From positions 186,001 through 250,000 of the forward strand of contig NZ_PYWX01000011.1 of NCBI RefSeq assembly GCF_003031675.1: 64,000 nucleotides of DNA, read 5' to 3'. This document shows, one piece after another, positions 18,145-30,242 of this stretch. Numbering within the stretch: the first letter of the stretch is position 1; each line of letters begins with the position of its first letter. The translations under genes and the position numbers were made by a program. The notes beneath the pieces were generated by a model that was not told the origin of the DNA, searched no databases, and was given only the letters and a program-made list of their open reading frames with translations. Source of the DNA: Pseudomonas palleroniana. GTDB lineage: Bacteria > Pseudomonadota > Gammaproteobacteria > Pseudomonadales > Pseudomonadaceae.

Positions 18145-19134
18145 GTGCAGCGCAGTTTAGCCGCCGCCGGCATCGTGCTGTTGGGAGGCGGGTTGTTCTG
18201 GCTTTCGCTGTACAACTGGTCGCCGTTTGTGATCACCCCGGCGGATGCGTGGAATGGCCTGGTGCACCAAGGTCACTCGGGCGGCAACATGGCTTATATC
18301 GTCGCCCAGCTGCGGGTGCCGCGTGCGGTGTGCGCGGCGTTGGTGGGTGCCTGCCTGGGCCTGGCGGGGGCATTGATGCAAGGCATCACGCGCAACCGCC
18401 TGGCCTCGCCGTCTCTGTTCGGCGTAACCGCCGGGGCGGCGCTGGGCCTGGCGTTGTTTTCCACCGGCCTGGTGGCGCCGCCCTTTGCCGGTGGCGCTTT
18501 GTTGATGACGTGCGTAGGGGGCGCGCTGGCCTGGGTCACGGTGTTCAGCCTCGGCGGCGCCTGGTCGCCCACCACGTCCCAAGGGCGCCTGGTGTTGGCC
18601 GGAGTGGCCGTGGCGGCGTTATGCGCGGCGTTGACGCGGCTCACGGTGATTCTGGTCGAGGCCCAGGCGCAAAGTGTCCTCAACTGGCTGGCCGGTTCCC
18701 TGGCCAACGTGGGCGCCGCGCAGGTGCAACTGCTCTGGCCCTGCACCCTGGTCGGCGGTCTGTGGGCGTTGTGGTGCGCGCCGCGCTTGAACTTGATCAA
18801 CCTGGGCGAGGAGGCCGCCCGCTCGTTGGGCGTGGGCATCGCCAGCCTGCGCCTGCAGGTCTTCGTCGCCAGTCTGTTGTTAGTGGGTGCCAGTGTCTGC
18901 GCCGTCGGCCCCATCGGGTTCGTCGGCCTGATTGCGCCCAATATCGTGCGGCAGTTTCTCGGTAACGACTATCGCTGGCTGATCCCGCTGAGTGCCGCCC
19001 TGGGCGCAGTGATTGTGCTCGGCGCCGACCTGCTCAGCCGCGCCGTGGCGTTCCCCGTGGAAACCCCGGCCGGGGTCGTCACCGCGTTGATCGGTGCGCC
19101 ATTCTTTCTCTTTCTCGCCAGGCGCGCCCTATGA
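18145..19134 (+). CDS. FecCD-family iron-siderophore permease (FecC-like)
   Basis: A 329-residue inner-membrane permease of the FecCD/BtuC family. It contains LRVPRAVCAALVGACLGLAGALMQGITRNRLASP, the conserved N-terminal motif, and the C-terminal VGPIGFVGLIAPNIVRQFLGNDYRWLIP segment that contacts the ATPase (both read in parts). It starts at GTG 2 bp after the binding-protein stop codon and overlaps the next permease gene by ATGA. It pairs with that protein to form the channel. Confidence 0.87.
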   Translation: MQRSLAAAGIVLLGGGLFWLSLYNWSPFVITPADAWNGLVHQGHSGGNMAYIVAQLRVPRAVCAALVGACLGLAGALMQGITRNRLASPSLFGVTAGAALGLALFSTGLVAPPFAGGALLMTCVGGALAWVTVFSLGGAWSPTTSQGRLVLAGVAVAALCAALTRLTVILVEAQAQSVLNWLAGSLANVGAAQVQLLWPCTLVGGLWALWCAPRLNLINLGEEAARSLGVGIASLRLQVFVASLLLVGASVCAVGPIGFVGLIAPNIVRQFLGNDYRWLIPLSAALGAVIVLGADLLSRAVAFPVETPAGVVTALIGAPFFLFLARRAL

Positions 19135-20099
19135 CTCGGCCACGCTTTCGCCTTTGGCTGCTGGCGGGCCTGTTGCTGCTGGTGACGTTTGTCAGCCTCA
19201 GCGCCGGCACCCTGTGGCTCACGCCCGAAACGGTAGTGGAGCGCCTGTTGGCCCACGACGCCGTCGATTTTGAAGTGTGGAACCACCGCCTGCCGCGCAG
19301 CCTGATCGCGATCCTTGCCGGCTGCGCTTTCGGCCTGGCAGGCGCGATAGTGCAGGGTGTGATACGCAACCCGCTGGCCTCGCCGGAGATTCTCGGGGTG
19401 ACCCAGGGCGCAGGGTTGGCGCTTACCGTGGCGATCATCACCTGGCCGCAATTGCCGATTGGCTGGCTGCCACTGGTGGCGTGCCTGGGTGGGGCGGCCG
19501 GGGCTTTGCTGCTGGCGTTGTACAACAGCGGGGTGAGTTTTTCCGGGGTGCGCTTTGCGCTGTCCGGGGTGGCGATTGCGGTGACCTTGTCCAGCATCAC
19601 CGAGTTCCTGATCCTGTCCCACCCGCTGGATATCAACACCGCATTGCTCGCGCTCACCGGCAGCCTGTGGAGCCGCAACTGGCATCATGTGGGGTTGGTG
19701 CTGCCATTTCTCGTTTTGATCCCACTGGGGTTGTGCCTGGCCAAGCCACTGAACCTGATCGCGCTCGGTGATGAGGCGGCGCATAGCCTGGGCACCGCGT
19801 TGAACCGCACGCGCGGGTGGGCGATGGCCTGCGCAGTGATGCTCACCAGCCTGGGCGTCGGCGTGATCGGGCCGATCGGTTTCATTGGGCTGGTGGCGCC
19901 GCATATGGCGCGGCGCCTGGTGGGCGGGCATCACCACTACCTGATGCCGGCGGCGATGTTGATCGGCGCGTTGCTGCTGGTGCTCGCCGATACCCTCGGA
20001 CGCACCTTGATCGCTCCCAGCGAGATCCCGGCAGGGGTGCTCACGGCGGTGATCGGCGCGCCCTATTTTCTTTGGTTACTGGCACGCTTCAAGGGCTGA
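19131..20099 (+). CDS. FecCD-family iron-siderophore permease (FecD-like)
   Basis: A 322-residue permease, the second half of the heterodimeric FecCD-type channel. It repeats the family motifs: LPRSLIAILAGCAFGLAGAIVQG near residue 55, NPLASPEILGVTQGAGLAL, and GVIGPIGFIGLVAPHMARRLVGG near residue 245. Its ATG overlaps the stop codon of the preceding permease gene by four bases, and the ATPase gene follows after 4 bp, so all four genes form one tight operon. Confidence 0.87.
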   Translation: MTRPRFRLWLLAGLLLLVTFVSLSAGTLWLTPETVVERLLAHDAVDFEVWNHRLPRSLIAILAGCAFGLAGAIVQGVIRNPLASPEILGVTQGAGLALTVAIITWPQLPIGWLPLVACLGGAAGALLLALYNSGVSFSGVRFALSGVAIAVTLSSITEFLILSHPLDINTALLALTGSLWSRNWHHVGLVLPFLVLIPLGLCLAKPLNLIALGDEAAHSLGTALNRTRGWAMACAVMLTSLGVGVIGPIGFIGLVAPHMARRLVGGHHHYLMPAAMLIGALLLVLADTLGRTLIAPSEIPAGVLTAVIGAPYFLWLLARFKG

Positions 20100-20103
20100 T
20101 GAC

Positions 20104-20892
20104 ATGAGTATTCTGAAGGCACACCAGCTCGATATCGGTTATGGCGCGACGCGCATCGTGCAAGGTTTGTCGTTCGCGCCGCCAGTGGGCAAGGTCACGG
20201 CGTTGATCGGTCCTAACGGCTGCGGCAAGTCCACCTTGCTCAAGGCCTTCGCGCGTATCCTCAAGCCAACCCAGGGCGAACTGACCCTGGAGGGGCAGCC
20301 CTATGCCAGCTTGTCCGCGCGGCAACTGGCGCGGCAGATCGCGTTCCTGCCACAGGTGTTGCCCGTGCCGGAGGGGGTCAGCGTGCGCCAGTTGGTTGCC
20401 TATGGTCGCAGCCCGCATAACTCGCTGTGGGGGCGCCTGAGCGGCAATGACCAGTCCCACGTGACCCAGGCCCTGCAGCGCCTGGAGCTGGACACCCTGG
20501 CCGAGCGTGCCTTGGCCGACTTGTCGGGCGGCCAACGCCAGCGCGCCTGGCTGGCAATGGTGCTGGCACAGAATGCGCCGGTGGTGCTGCTCGACGAACC
20601 CACCACCTATCTCGACATCAGCCATCAAGTCGAACTGCTGGACTTGATGGGCGAACTGGCTGCCGAAGGCAAGACCGTCATCACCGTGCTGCACGACATC
20701 AACCAGGCCTGTCGCTACGCCGATCATCTGGCGGTGATGCACGGCGGCAGGTTGGTGGCCGATGGCGCGCCAGCAGCGGTGATCAGTGCCGAGTTGATGC
20801 ACCAGGTGTTCGATGTGCATGTGCAGATCATCAATGAGCCGGTGGCAGGTACACCCATGTGCGTGGTGCAGAGGAGCGCACGCACGCATTGA
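20104..20892 (+). CDS. Iron-siderophore ABC transporter ATP-binding protein (FecE-like)
   Basis: A 262-residue ATPase of the FecE/FhuC family. Walker A is GPNGCGKSTLLK, the signature motif LSGGQRQRAWLAMVLAQ, Walker B VVLLDEPTTYLDI, and the switch His sits in VLHDIN. The QIAFLPQ Q-loop and the STLLKAFARILKP context are characteristic of siderophore and cobalamin importers. It is the last gene of the operon and converges on the fimbrial usher gene, whose stop codon is only 12 bp away. Confidence 0.88.
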   Translation: MSILKAHQLDIGYGATRIVQGLSFAPPVGKVTALIGPNGCGKSTLLKAFARILKPTQGELTLEGQPYASLSARQLARQIAFLPQVLPVPEGVSVRQLVAYGRSPHNSLWGRLSGNDQSHVTQALQRLELDTLAERALADLSGGQRQRAWLAMVLAQNAPVVLLDEPTTYLDISHQVELLDLMGELAAEGKTVITVLHDINQACRYADHLAVMHGGRLVADGAPAAVISAELMHQVFDVHVQIINEPVAGTPMCVVQRSARTH

Positions 20893-20898
20893 TGCTCG

Positions 20899-20920
20899 GC
20901 CCCCTCAACCGGCCGGGGGC
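20899..20920. terminator. Weak hairpin at the fec/usher junction
   Basis: GCCCCC and GGGGGC form a 6-bp stem around a 10-nt loop containing CCGG. It lies right after the FecE-like gene and overlaps the last codons of the convergent usher gene. It may stop both transcripts. There is no T-run, so confidence is low. Confidence 0.3.
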
Positions 20921-23421
20921 TTGCACACCAGCGCCTGGCGCTCATAGTTCAGCGCCTTGTTCTGCGGTGGCAGCGCGTAGCTTGCAGTGCATTGCTCTTC
21001 ACCCCACTTGATGATCAAGGTGCCGTGATCCTGCTCCACCAATGCCAGGGCGTTGCCGTTCGGATCGGCGATCGCCAGTTGCTTGCCTTGGGTATCTTCC
21101 AGCGACGCGCCAAACGCCAGCGGTTGGTGCTGGGCATCGAACAACTCGAACAGTACCCGCCGTCCGGTGGTGCCGCTGTAGTGCGCCACGACGATGGCGC
21201 CACGGCGCGGCACCAATTGTTGCGTGGCATTGCTGATTTCGACATCGCCACCCAGGTCTCGGGTGTCCAGGCTCACCCAGTTCACCCGGTAGGGTTGGGC
21301 CGTGGGGATCACCGCATAGCCGTTGTAGCCGGTTTCGACGCCGCTGTAGCTGCCGATTTTTGCCCCGCTGATACCGGGCACTTCGGCCAGCGCGAAGGTT
21401 TCACTGACGGTCTGCCCCAGGTTGATCCCGCCCGCGTGGGCCACTACGGAGCCTGCGAGGTTGAGGTTCTGCGAGTTGTAGCCCTGGCCCTGGCTGTAAC
21501 CCAGGCTGACGTCCGCTACCGAGGTCCGGCTGTTGATGTTCACCGAGCCCGAATCGCCGCTGGTGTCGCTGTGGCCGGCTTGCACCGAATAAAAGGTGTC
21601 GCTGGTGTCGGCGACGTAGCCGTTGATACCGGCTTGGGTGGTGGTGTCGCCGCGGTTGCTGCTGGTGGTGACGAACGCTCGTGGCGCACGCGGCTGGCTG
21701 CCCAGCGGGAAGGAGATGGACAGGTTCACTTGGGTGTCATCGCTGGGTTCGCCCCAGGTGACGATTTGCTTGGTACGCGTGACGCCGAGGTTGTAAGTCA
21801 CATCGCCCCAGTTGCTGGTATAGCCGGCAGAAAAACTCTGGGAGCCGCCACGGTTCCAATAACGCTGATCGCTGGCGTTCACGTAGAGGCTGCCGTATTC
21901 ACGATGACGCCCGAGGCTTTGGTTGATCGTCAGGTCGGTGCGGGTCTTGGAGTGGCCGGTGCGTACACGCGCGCCTTCGCTGATGTCTTCGACGTGGTCG
22001 GTGAAACTGCGGTAGCCCTCGGTGGAGTAGCGGTAGGCTGCCAAGGTGAAGTTGGTGTCGGTGCCGGCAAAGGTCTTGGCATACAGGGCGCGCACGCTGT
22101 TGCCCTGGGTGGTTTGCCCCCGGGCCTTGCTCGATGAGTGTGTGACATCCAGCGATACCGCGCCCAGTGCGGTGTTTTTGCCGGCTCCCAGAGACAGCGC
22201 GTTGTACGCCTCGCTGGCTTGTACACCGACGATGCCGCTCAGGCTGCTGGTCAAGCCATATGCCACGGTGCTGCTGACAAATCGGGGAGTCGCCAGGCCC
22301 TCGGCATTGCTCTTGAACGTGCCCGCCGAGACGCTGTACTTGACCTGGCCTTCACGCACCATGATCGGCAGGCTGGAAAACGCCTGCATCGTCACGCGGC
22401 GGCTGCCGTCGGCTTCGATCACGGTGATTTGTAAATCACCGTTGGAGCCGCTGGGGTAGATGTCGTTGATCTCGAACGGGCCCGGCGCGACGTTGGCGGT
22501 GTAGAGGATGTAGTCGTTCTGGCGGATTTCCACGGTCGCGTTGGTCTGCGCCACGCCACGGATCACCGGCGCATAGCCGCGCTCGCTGTCGGCGCGCATG
22601 CCTTCATCCGAGGCCAGTTTCACGCCGCGATAGCGCACGCTGTCGAACAGATCGGTATCGGAGAAAATCTCACCGGCGCTGAACTGGCCTTTGATCGCCG
22701 TCACGTCATGCTGCACGTAGGTACGGTTGCTGGTGAAGGTGTTCGAGCGCGCGGTGCCACCACTGAAATTCGACTCGTTGCGCAGGCGCCAGGCACCCAG
22801 GTTGATGCCGTTGCGCAAGCCCAGGTTATGGTTGACGCGGGTTTGATAGTCGCCGGCCGTGCGGCTGCTGTTGAGTTGGTAGTTGATGAACGCGGCCGGC
22901 ACGCCGTCATCCCATAACTGCGGGTCGACATAGCCGCGCAGACCACGTTGCATAGCTATTTGTGGAATGCTTGCCATCAGGCGCAGGCGGCTGCTGTCGT
23001 ACCGCACGCTGGCGTCTTCGATCAACTGCGCCAGTGAGTAGCAGGGCGCGGGATGTTCAGGGTCGATTTTGCCTTGAGCCTGCAGGCGAGCCATGTCGAT
23101 TCCCAGTTGCTTGAGCAGGTCGAGCGTCAGGCACGCTTCGACCTGGCCGTTTTGCGGGTTGCGCAGGAAGTCGATGTCACGCCGCCCGACCAGCACTTCG
23201 TTGCTGAACAGGTCCACCCGGTAATTGCCCGGAAGCACACTGTTGGCCGCGAGCAATTGCTGCAGGTCGACCGCCTGCCCACCTTGTAAAAACGTGGTAT
23301 TGAAGGCTTCGGTGGCCTCATCGGCCATCACCCAGGCCGGCAAGCTGGCGGCGATCGCCAACGACAGTGTCTTGAATTTCAGTGCGCAACGCACGGGCCT
23401 GTTGCTGGAAAGAGAAGACAT
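20905..23421 (-). CDS. Fimbrial outer-membrane usher (FimD/CupD3-like)
   Basis: An 838-residue usher of the FimD/PapC family, the outer-membrane pore that assembles and secretes chaperone-bound pilins. A signal peptide is at about residues 14-34 after a charged start. The N-terminal periplasmic domain (FNTTFLQGGQAVDLQQL) precedes the barrel with the signature RGYAPVIRGVAQTNATVEIRQ and GPFEINDIYPSGSNGDL near residues 270-320, then C-terminal plug-like domains rich in Cys near the end. The ATG at 23421 has AAAGG upstream. It lies downstream of a chaperone and the major pilin gene; the tip adhesin and a second chaperone gene are 10 kb away beyond the signalling genes. Confidence 0.93.
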   Translation of the reverse strand: MSSLSSNRPVRCALKFKTLSLAIAASLPAWVMADEATEAFNTTFLQGGQAVDLQQLLAANSVLPGNYRVDLFSNEVLVGRRDIDFLRNPQNGQVEACLTLDLLKQLGIDMARLQAQGKIDPEHPAPCYSLAQLIEDASVRYDSSRLRLMASIPQIAMQRGLRGYVDPQLWDDGVPAAFINYQLNSSRTAGDYQTRVNHNLGLRNGINLGAWRLRNESNFSGGTARSNTFTSNRTYVQHDVTAIKGQFSAGEIFSDTDLFDSVRYRGVKLASDEGMRADSERGYAPVIRGVAQTNATVEIRQNDYILYTANVAPGPFEINDIYPSGSNGDLQITVIEADGSRRVTMQAFSSLPIMVREGQVKYSVSAGTFKSNAEGLATPRFVSSTVAYGLTSSLSGIVGVQASEAYNALSLGAGKNTALGAVSLDVTHSSSKARGQTTQGNSVRALYAKTFAGTDTNFTLAAYRYSTEGYRSFTDHVEDISEGARVRTGHSKTRTDLTINQSLGRHREYGSLYVNASDQRYWNRGGSQSFSAGYTSNWGDVTYNLGVTRTKQIVTWGEPSDDTQVNLSISFPLGSQPRAPRAFVTTSSNRGDTTTQAGINGYVADTSDTFYSVQAGHSDTSGDSGSVNINSRTSVADVSLGYSQGQGYNSQNLNLAGSVVAHAGGINLGQTVSETFALAEVPGISGAKIGSYSGVETGYNGYAVIPTAQPYRVNWVSLDTRDLGGDVEISNATQQLVPRRGAIVVAHYSGTTGRRVLFELFDAQHQPLAFGASLEDTQGKQLAIADPNGNALALVEQDHGTLIIKWGEEQCTASYALPPQNKALNYERQALVCKPPAG

Positions 23422-23506
23422 GCGAAGACCTTTGACGTCCCCCGGCAGCGAACAGGCAGGCACGCAAATACGCACCCGGCATTCGCCTGGGGGTTAGAGA
23501 GCAGGC

Positions 23507-24247
23507 TTAAGGGGCCAGTCGTGATTCAGTGGCGTGTGCAGGGGCCGAAACGCCGCTTGAAAGGGGCGTGGTGTAGTGATTCTGCGCGCCGTAGTCATTG
23601 ATGCTGTAGAACGACAATTGCACCGGGCCGCTGGTGGGCAGGGCACCGAGCGCAAATTGCTTGTGCTCGCCGGGCGCGATCATGGTGGAGTCGCTCGCCA
23701 GTTGCGCCTGCACTTTGATGTCGGCCATCGACACGTGATACAGCGTCGGGTTTTTCACGCTCAGCAGCGTCTGCGCGCCTTGCCGGACCAATGTCCATTC
23801 AAGCTGTGCCGGGGCTTGCAAGGCACTGCCGGGCAACCCGGCAGGCCGGTAGAAAATCTTGATGCGTTGGCGGATGGCCAACTGCAAGGTGTTCTCGGCC
23901 TCACTGGCCTTGGGGATTTCCTGGACGTTGAGCCACACCACCGACTCGCGGTCCGTGGGCATGCCGGTGCCTTCATACAGCACGCGCAGCAGTTGCTGTT
24001 CCTTGGCAAACACGCGGGCCAGGGGCGGCGTGACCGCAAAGGGCGCACGGCTGGCGCCGGCGTCATTCATGTCGACCCAGGATTGCACCAATACATCCTG
24101 GTTACCGTTACGCACAGTGATGTTGGCTTCCTTGTGGTCGCCATCGAAGACGATGCGGGTGGCGTTCAGTGAAATGCTGGCGCCGGCCTGGGTCGCCATA
24201 AGCATGCCCAGCAGCCCCAGGCATGCGGCAATCGAACGAGGCAGCAT
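23507..24247 (-). CDS. Periplasmic pilus-assembly chaperone (FimC/CupD2-like)
   Basis: A 246-residue two-domain immunoglobulin-fold chaperone. A signal peptide covers about residues 1-23. The family signature is present in SISLNATRIVFDGDHKEANITVRN (the G1-type and Arg-containing pocket region) and in RESVVWLNVQEIP, with the conserved LQLAIRQRIKIFYRPAGLP interdomain stretch. It donates pilin subunits to the usher encoded 85 bp downstream. It differs considerably from the second chaperone at 34.1-34.8 kb, so each may serve different subunits. Confidence 0.92.
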   Translation of the reverse strand: MLPRSIAACLGLLGMLMATQAGASISLNATRIVFDGDHKEANITVRNGNQDVLVQSWVDMNDAGASRAPFAVTPPLARVFAKEQQLLRVLYEGTGMPTDRESVVWLNVQEIPKASEAENTLQLAIRQRIKIFYRPAGLPGSALQAPAQLEWTLVRQGAQTLLSVKNPTLYHVSMADIKVQAQLASDSTMIAPGEHKQFALGALPTSGPVQLSFYSINDYGAQNHYTTPLSSGVSAPAHATESRLAP

Positions 24248-24277
24248 GAGGTTTATCCAGTGTGATCAGAAGGAATG

Positions 24278-24297
24278 GCGAGGCCGCAGGGCCTCGC
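24278..24297 (-). other. Intercistronic hairpin after the major pilin gene
   Basis: GCGAGGCC-GCAG-GGCCTCGC is a perfect 8-bp stem with a 4-nt loop, between the pilin stop codon and the chaperone start. No T-run follows. Such hairpins in fimbrial operons usually protect or attenuate the transcript so that pilin is made in excess over chaperone and usher. Function inferred. Confidence 0.5.
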
Positions 24298-24319
24298 ACG
24301 TCGGGTGCCGGGGCGCCGA

Positions 24320-24925
24320 TTATTCGTATTGCAGGATGAACGGCAGGGTTGCATCACCACGACCGGCAACGGCCGAGCCGGCGGCTGCGGTGGTCACGTA
24401 GGCGGCTGCGAAGCTCAAGGTGGCGTCGCCGCCTTCGGAACCTTGGCCGTGAATGGTGCTTTCAATGCGCGCCGTGGACGGCGAGCTGAGATCGATCAGC
24501 GCGCCGTTGCTGTCGAGCAGGGCGATACCGACGTTTTTCGCCGAAGCGGAGCCGGCGTTCAGCGCCAGGACTTTCTTGCCGGTGACCAGGCCCGAACCGC
24601 CGTTGTTGGCGTCAAAGATCATCGCGACCTTGGTGCCTGCGTTGCAGTTGACGTTCAGGTTGAAGTCTTTGGCGGTCACGCGACCGGCAGCCGGGTTTTC
24701 TGCGGTGCCCATGTCCTTGATCGAAACGTTGCCCATGTCGACCGAAATGGTGCGGTCGGAGTTGGCGCCGTCCACCGAGCATGCATCGTTGTTGATCACG
24801 CCGGTGAAGGTGATTTTGCCGCTGCCACCCAGGGTTGGAGTGGGGGTTACCGGGTCTGCGGCGAATGCACTGCCGGAAGCGGCGATAATGGCCGAGGCGA
24901 TAACAGCCAGGGAAAACTTCTTCAT
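24320..24925 (-). CDS. Major fimbrial subunit (FimA/CupD1-like pilin)
   Basis: A 201-residue pilin. A signal peptide covers about residues 1-23 (MKKFSLAVIASAIIAASGSAFA). The mature protein begins with a short TPTPT-type linker, then GKITFTGVINNDACSV, the donor-strand and first-cysteine region of type 1 pilins; the second Cys is in LNVNCNAGTKV. It ends with the penultimate-tyrosine motif LPFILQYE used in chaperone recognition. An RcsAB-like box lies 82-95 bp upstream. It is the first gene of the pilin-chaperone-usher unit. Confidence 0.92.
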   Translation of the reverse strand: MKKFSLAVIASAIIAASGSAFAADPVTPTPTLGGSGKITFTGVINNDACSVDGANSDRTISVDMGNVSIKDMGTAENPAAGRVTAKDFNLNVNCNAGTKVAMIFDANNGGSGLVTGKKVLALNAGSASAKNVGIALLDSNGALIDLSSPSTARIESTIHGQGSEGGDATLSFAAAYVTTAAAGSAVAGRGDATLPFILQYE

Positions 24926-25006
24926 GATGATGTCCGTAAGTGTTAGTTGGGAAATGCTGTTGTTGAACTGCCCGCAAAGAGTAAGGGGCAGTGGCAGGCG
25001 GGCAAA

Positions 25007-25020
25007 TAAGACGATTCTTA
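25007..25020. promoter_or_regulatory. RcsAB-like box upstream of the major pilin gene
   Basis: TAAGACGATTCTTA (reverse complement TAAGAATCGTCTTA) matches the enterobacterial RcsAB box TAAGAATATTCTTA at 12 of 14 positions and is an interrupted palindrome (TAAGA-N4-TCTTA). It lies 82 bp upstream of the pilin ATG. Related copies occur at 33063, 34847 and 34889. The NarL-type regulator encoded next door is the obvious candidate binder. Confidence 0.6.
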
Positions 25021-25120
25021 TAAGTGGCACGAGGGGCGGCAAGTTTGCGCGGGTTGAACAGCTTTTAGGCCCGTAAATAAAGGGCAAAGCCATTATCCAG
25101 GAATGGCTTGCAAGTGCTTG

Positions 25121-25768
25121 TTAGTTGAAAATGTTGCGGGCCAGGCAATAAGCCAACAAGTCTTGGTCGCTGCTCACTTCAAGTTTGCGCATGGCTGAAA
25201 TCTTTTGCGCGCTGATGGTTTTGGAACTTCGGTTCTGGCAGCGTGCAATATCACTCACGCTCATGCCGGCAATAAATAAGCGCAAGATTTCGAACTCTTT
25301 GGGTGACAACGTGGAAACGCGTTCGTCGATCGCCGTCAGCGTCTCGATCACCGAGGTCTTCGGCGGCTCCAGGCTGTGATAGGCGCCTTGTTGCGCAATG
25401 GCTTTGAGCGCCAGTTGAATCTCGGTGTGCAATTGGCTTTTCTGGATGATGCCGACCACGCCCAGTTCCTGCAGGCGGGTGAGGATCAGGTGATTGGAAA
25501 TCATCGTCAGGATCAGGACCTGCACCTGCGGGAAATGCCGTTTCAGGTACTCCACCAGTTTCAGCCCGTCACCGTAGGGCGAGTCGCCCGGCATGTTGTA
25601 GTCGGTGATCACGATGTCGACCACCTGGCGTTGCAGCAACTCGATCAAGCCCGCCGAACAGACAGCCTCGCCCACGACCGCAAAGCGCGTATCACGCTCC
25701 ACCAGTTCGCGTACACCGAGCAGCACGATCGGGTGATCGTCCGCGATAACCACGTTGAATGTTTTCAT
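25121..25768 (-). CDS. rcsB: NarL/FixJ-family response regulator (RcsB/RocA1-like)
   Basis: A 215-residue response regulator. The receiver has the acidic pair D10/D11 and phospho-acceptor D56 (VITDYNMP). A LuxR-type helix-turn-helix lies at about residues 145-205 (STLSPKEFEILRLFIAGMSVSDIA and SSKTISAQKISAM). Such domain order and the neighbouring hybrid kinases match RcsB of the Pseudomonas Rcs/Pvr system, which activates cup fimbrial genes. The ATG at 25768 lies 23 bp after the stop codon of the kinase gene. It most likely binds the RcsAB-like boxes in this locus. Confidence 0.88.
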   Translation of the reverse strand: MKTFNVVIADDHPIVLLGVRELVERDTRFAVVGEAVCSAGLIELLQRQVVDIVITDYNMPGDSPYGDGLKLVEYLKRHFPQVQVLILTMISNHLILTRLQELGVVGIIQKSQLHTEIQLALKAIAQQGAYHSLEPPKTSVIETLTAIDERVSTLSPKEFEILRLFIAGMSVSDIARCQNRSSKTISAQKISAMRKLEVSSDQDLLAYCLARNIFN

Positions 25769-25791
25769 AAGGGGCCGTCCGTAGTGCCAGT

Positions 25792-28965
<3,174 letters not shown>

Positions 28966-29048
28966 CAGGAGGGTCCACAGGCGCAGGATAGATCGGCACT
29001 GGAGGGCGCTTGCTCTTTAATAAAGCGCAAATGATCCGGGGCCGCCAG

Positions 29049-30242
29049 CTAGTGAGATGTCGCGGGGCCATCATTGTTCAGTAGTTGCTGAAATTGGTCT
29101 GAAGACACTGCGTGGGAAATCAGGAAACCTTGCACCTGATTGCAGTCGATCTTGCGTAACAGGGCCAGTTGCTGGGGTGTTTCCACGCCTTCGGCGACCA
29201 CCGTCAGGCCGAGCTTGCGGCCCAGTGCGATGATGCTCGCCAAGGCCTGGGCGATGCCTTCGTTGTCGTGGCTGCCTTGCACCAGGGCCTGGTCGATCTT
29301 CAGTTCGGTGAAGGGCGTGGATACTAGGTTCAGGTACGAGCTGTAGCCTTTGCCGAAATCGTCCTGGGACAGCCCGAAGCCCTTGATACGCAGGCGGCAC
29401 GCTCCGGCATAGAAGTTACTGATGTCCTGCGGTACCGAGCACTCCATCAGTTCGAAGCAAATCATTCCCGGGATCCCGTTGTAGTGCAGCACGAACTCCA
29501 GCAGGCGGTCGGCCAGGTCATGGCTGTTGAGCAGGTGGGTGGGCAAATTGATCGACACGGGTATTTCATAACCGCGCTGGCGCCAACGCTCCTGGGCATG
29601 GATGGCTTGCTTGAGGACCACCCACAACAGGCGTTCCTCCAGCTCGAATGCCTTGATCGCCGGCAGGAACGCGGCTGGCAATAGCACGCCTTGCTCAGGG
29701 TGCATCCAGCGCACCAGGGCCTCGGCGGCGACGATACGGCCGTTGGCCAGGGACTTTTTCGGTTGGAACCAGGCCTGGAGCTGGCCGTTGCCCATGGCCT
29801 GGACCAGCGTGTGGCGGTCGATATCCAGGTACTCGGTCAGGGCGGGAGAGGGCCGGTGTACCTTGGTCTTGAGTTGCTCCACCAGGCTGCGCAGGGCGTC
29901 GACGGCGACCGGTTTGGAGATCAGTCCGATCACCTCGACATCGAGGTTTTTCGCCACCAGGCTGGCCGCCATCAGCATGCGCCGCGAAGCCGCGCTCATG
30001 ATCGCCAGCGCCGGCTTGCAGCGCAGGTTGGCCAGGCACTGGATGAATTGCACACCGTCCATGCCGGGCATCAGCAGGTCGGTCAGTACCAGATCAAAAT
30101 CCCGCTGGCGCAGACGCTCCAGCGCTTGTTTGCCATCTTCGGCGGCTTCGAGGCTGAAATCCCCCAACTCACTGAGCAGGTGCTGCAGGTAGATGTGCTG
30201 CAGGGGGTGGTCCTCGACGATCAAAATACTAAGGGGCTTCAT
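29049..30242 (-). CDS. pvrR: Receiver-EAL c-di-GMP phosphodiesterase (PvrR/RocR-like)
   Basis: A 397-residue response regulator with an N-terminal receiver (phospho-Asp near residue 56, VLTDLLMPG) and a C-terminal EAL domain. The catalytic set looks intact: EALVRW (near 171), the Asn of INLP, the ELME glutamate, [21 protein letters not shown] and QVQGF. It should hydrolyse c-di-GMP. In P. aeruginosa PvrR counteracts cup fimbriae and biofilm formation. The ATG at 30242 overlaps the end of the upstream kinase gene by 14 bp. The more distal start adds only five residues. Confidence 0.9.
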   Translation of the reverse strand: MKPLSILIVEDHPLQHIYLQHLLSELGDFSLEAAEDGKQALERLRQRDFDLVLTDLLMPGMDGVQFIQCLANLRCKPALAIMSAASRRMLMAASLVAKNLDVEVIGLISKPVAVDALRSLVEQLKTKVHRPSPALTEYLDIDRHTLVQAMGNGQLQAWFQPKKSLANGRIVAAEALVRWMHPEQGVLLPAAFLPAIKAFELEERLLWVVLKQAIHAQERWRQRGYEIPVSINLPTHLLNSHDLADRLLEFVLHYNGIPGMICFELMECSVPQDISNFYAGACRLRIKGFGLSQDDFGKGYSSYLNLVSTPFTELKIDQALVQGSHDNEGIAQALASIIALGRKLGLTVVAEGVETPQQLALLRKIDCNQVQGFLISHAVSSDQFQQLLNNDGPATSH

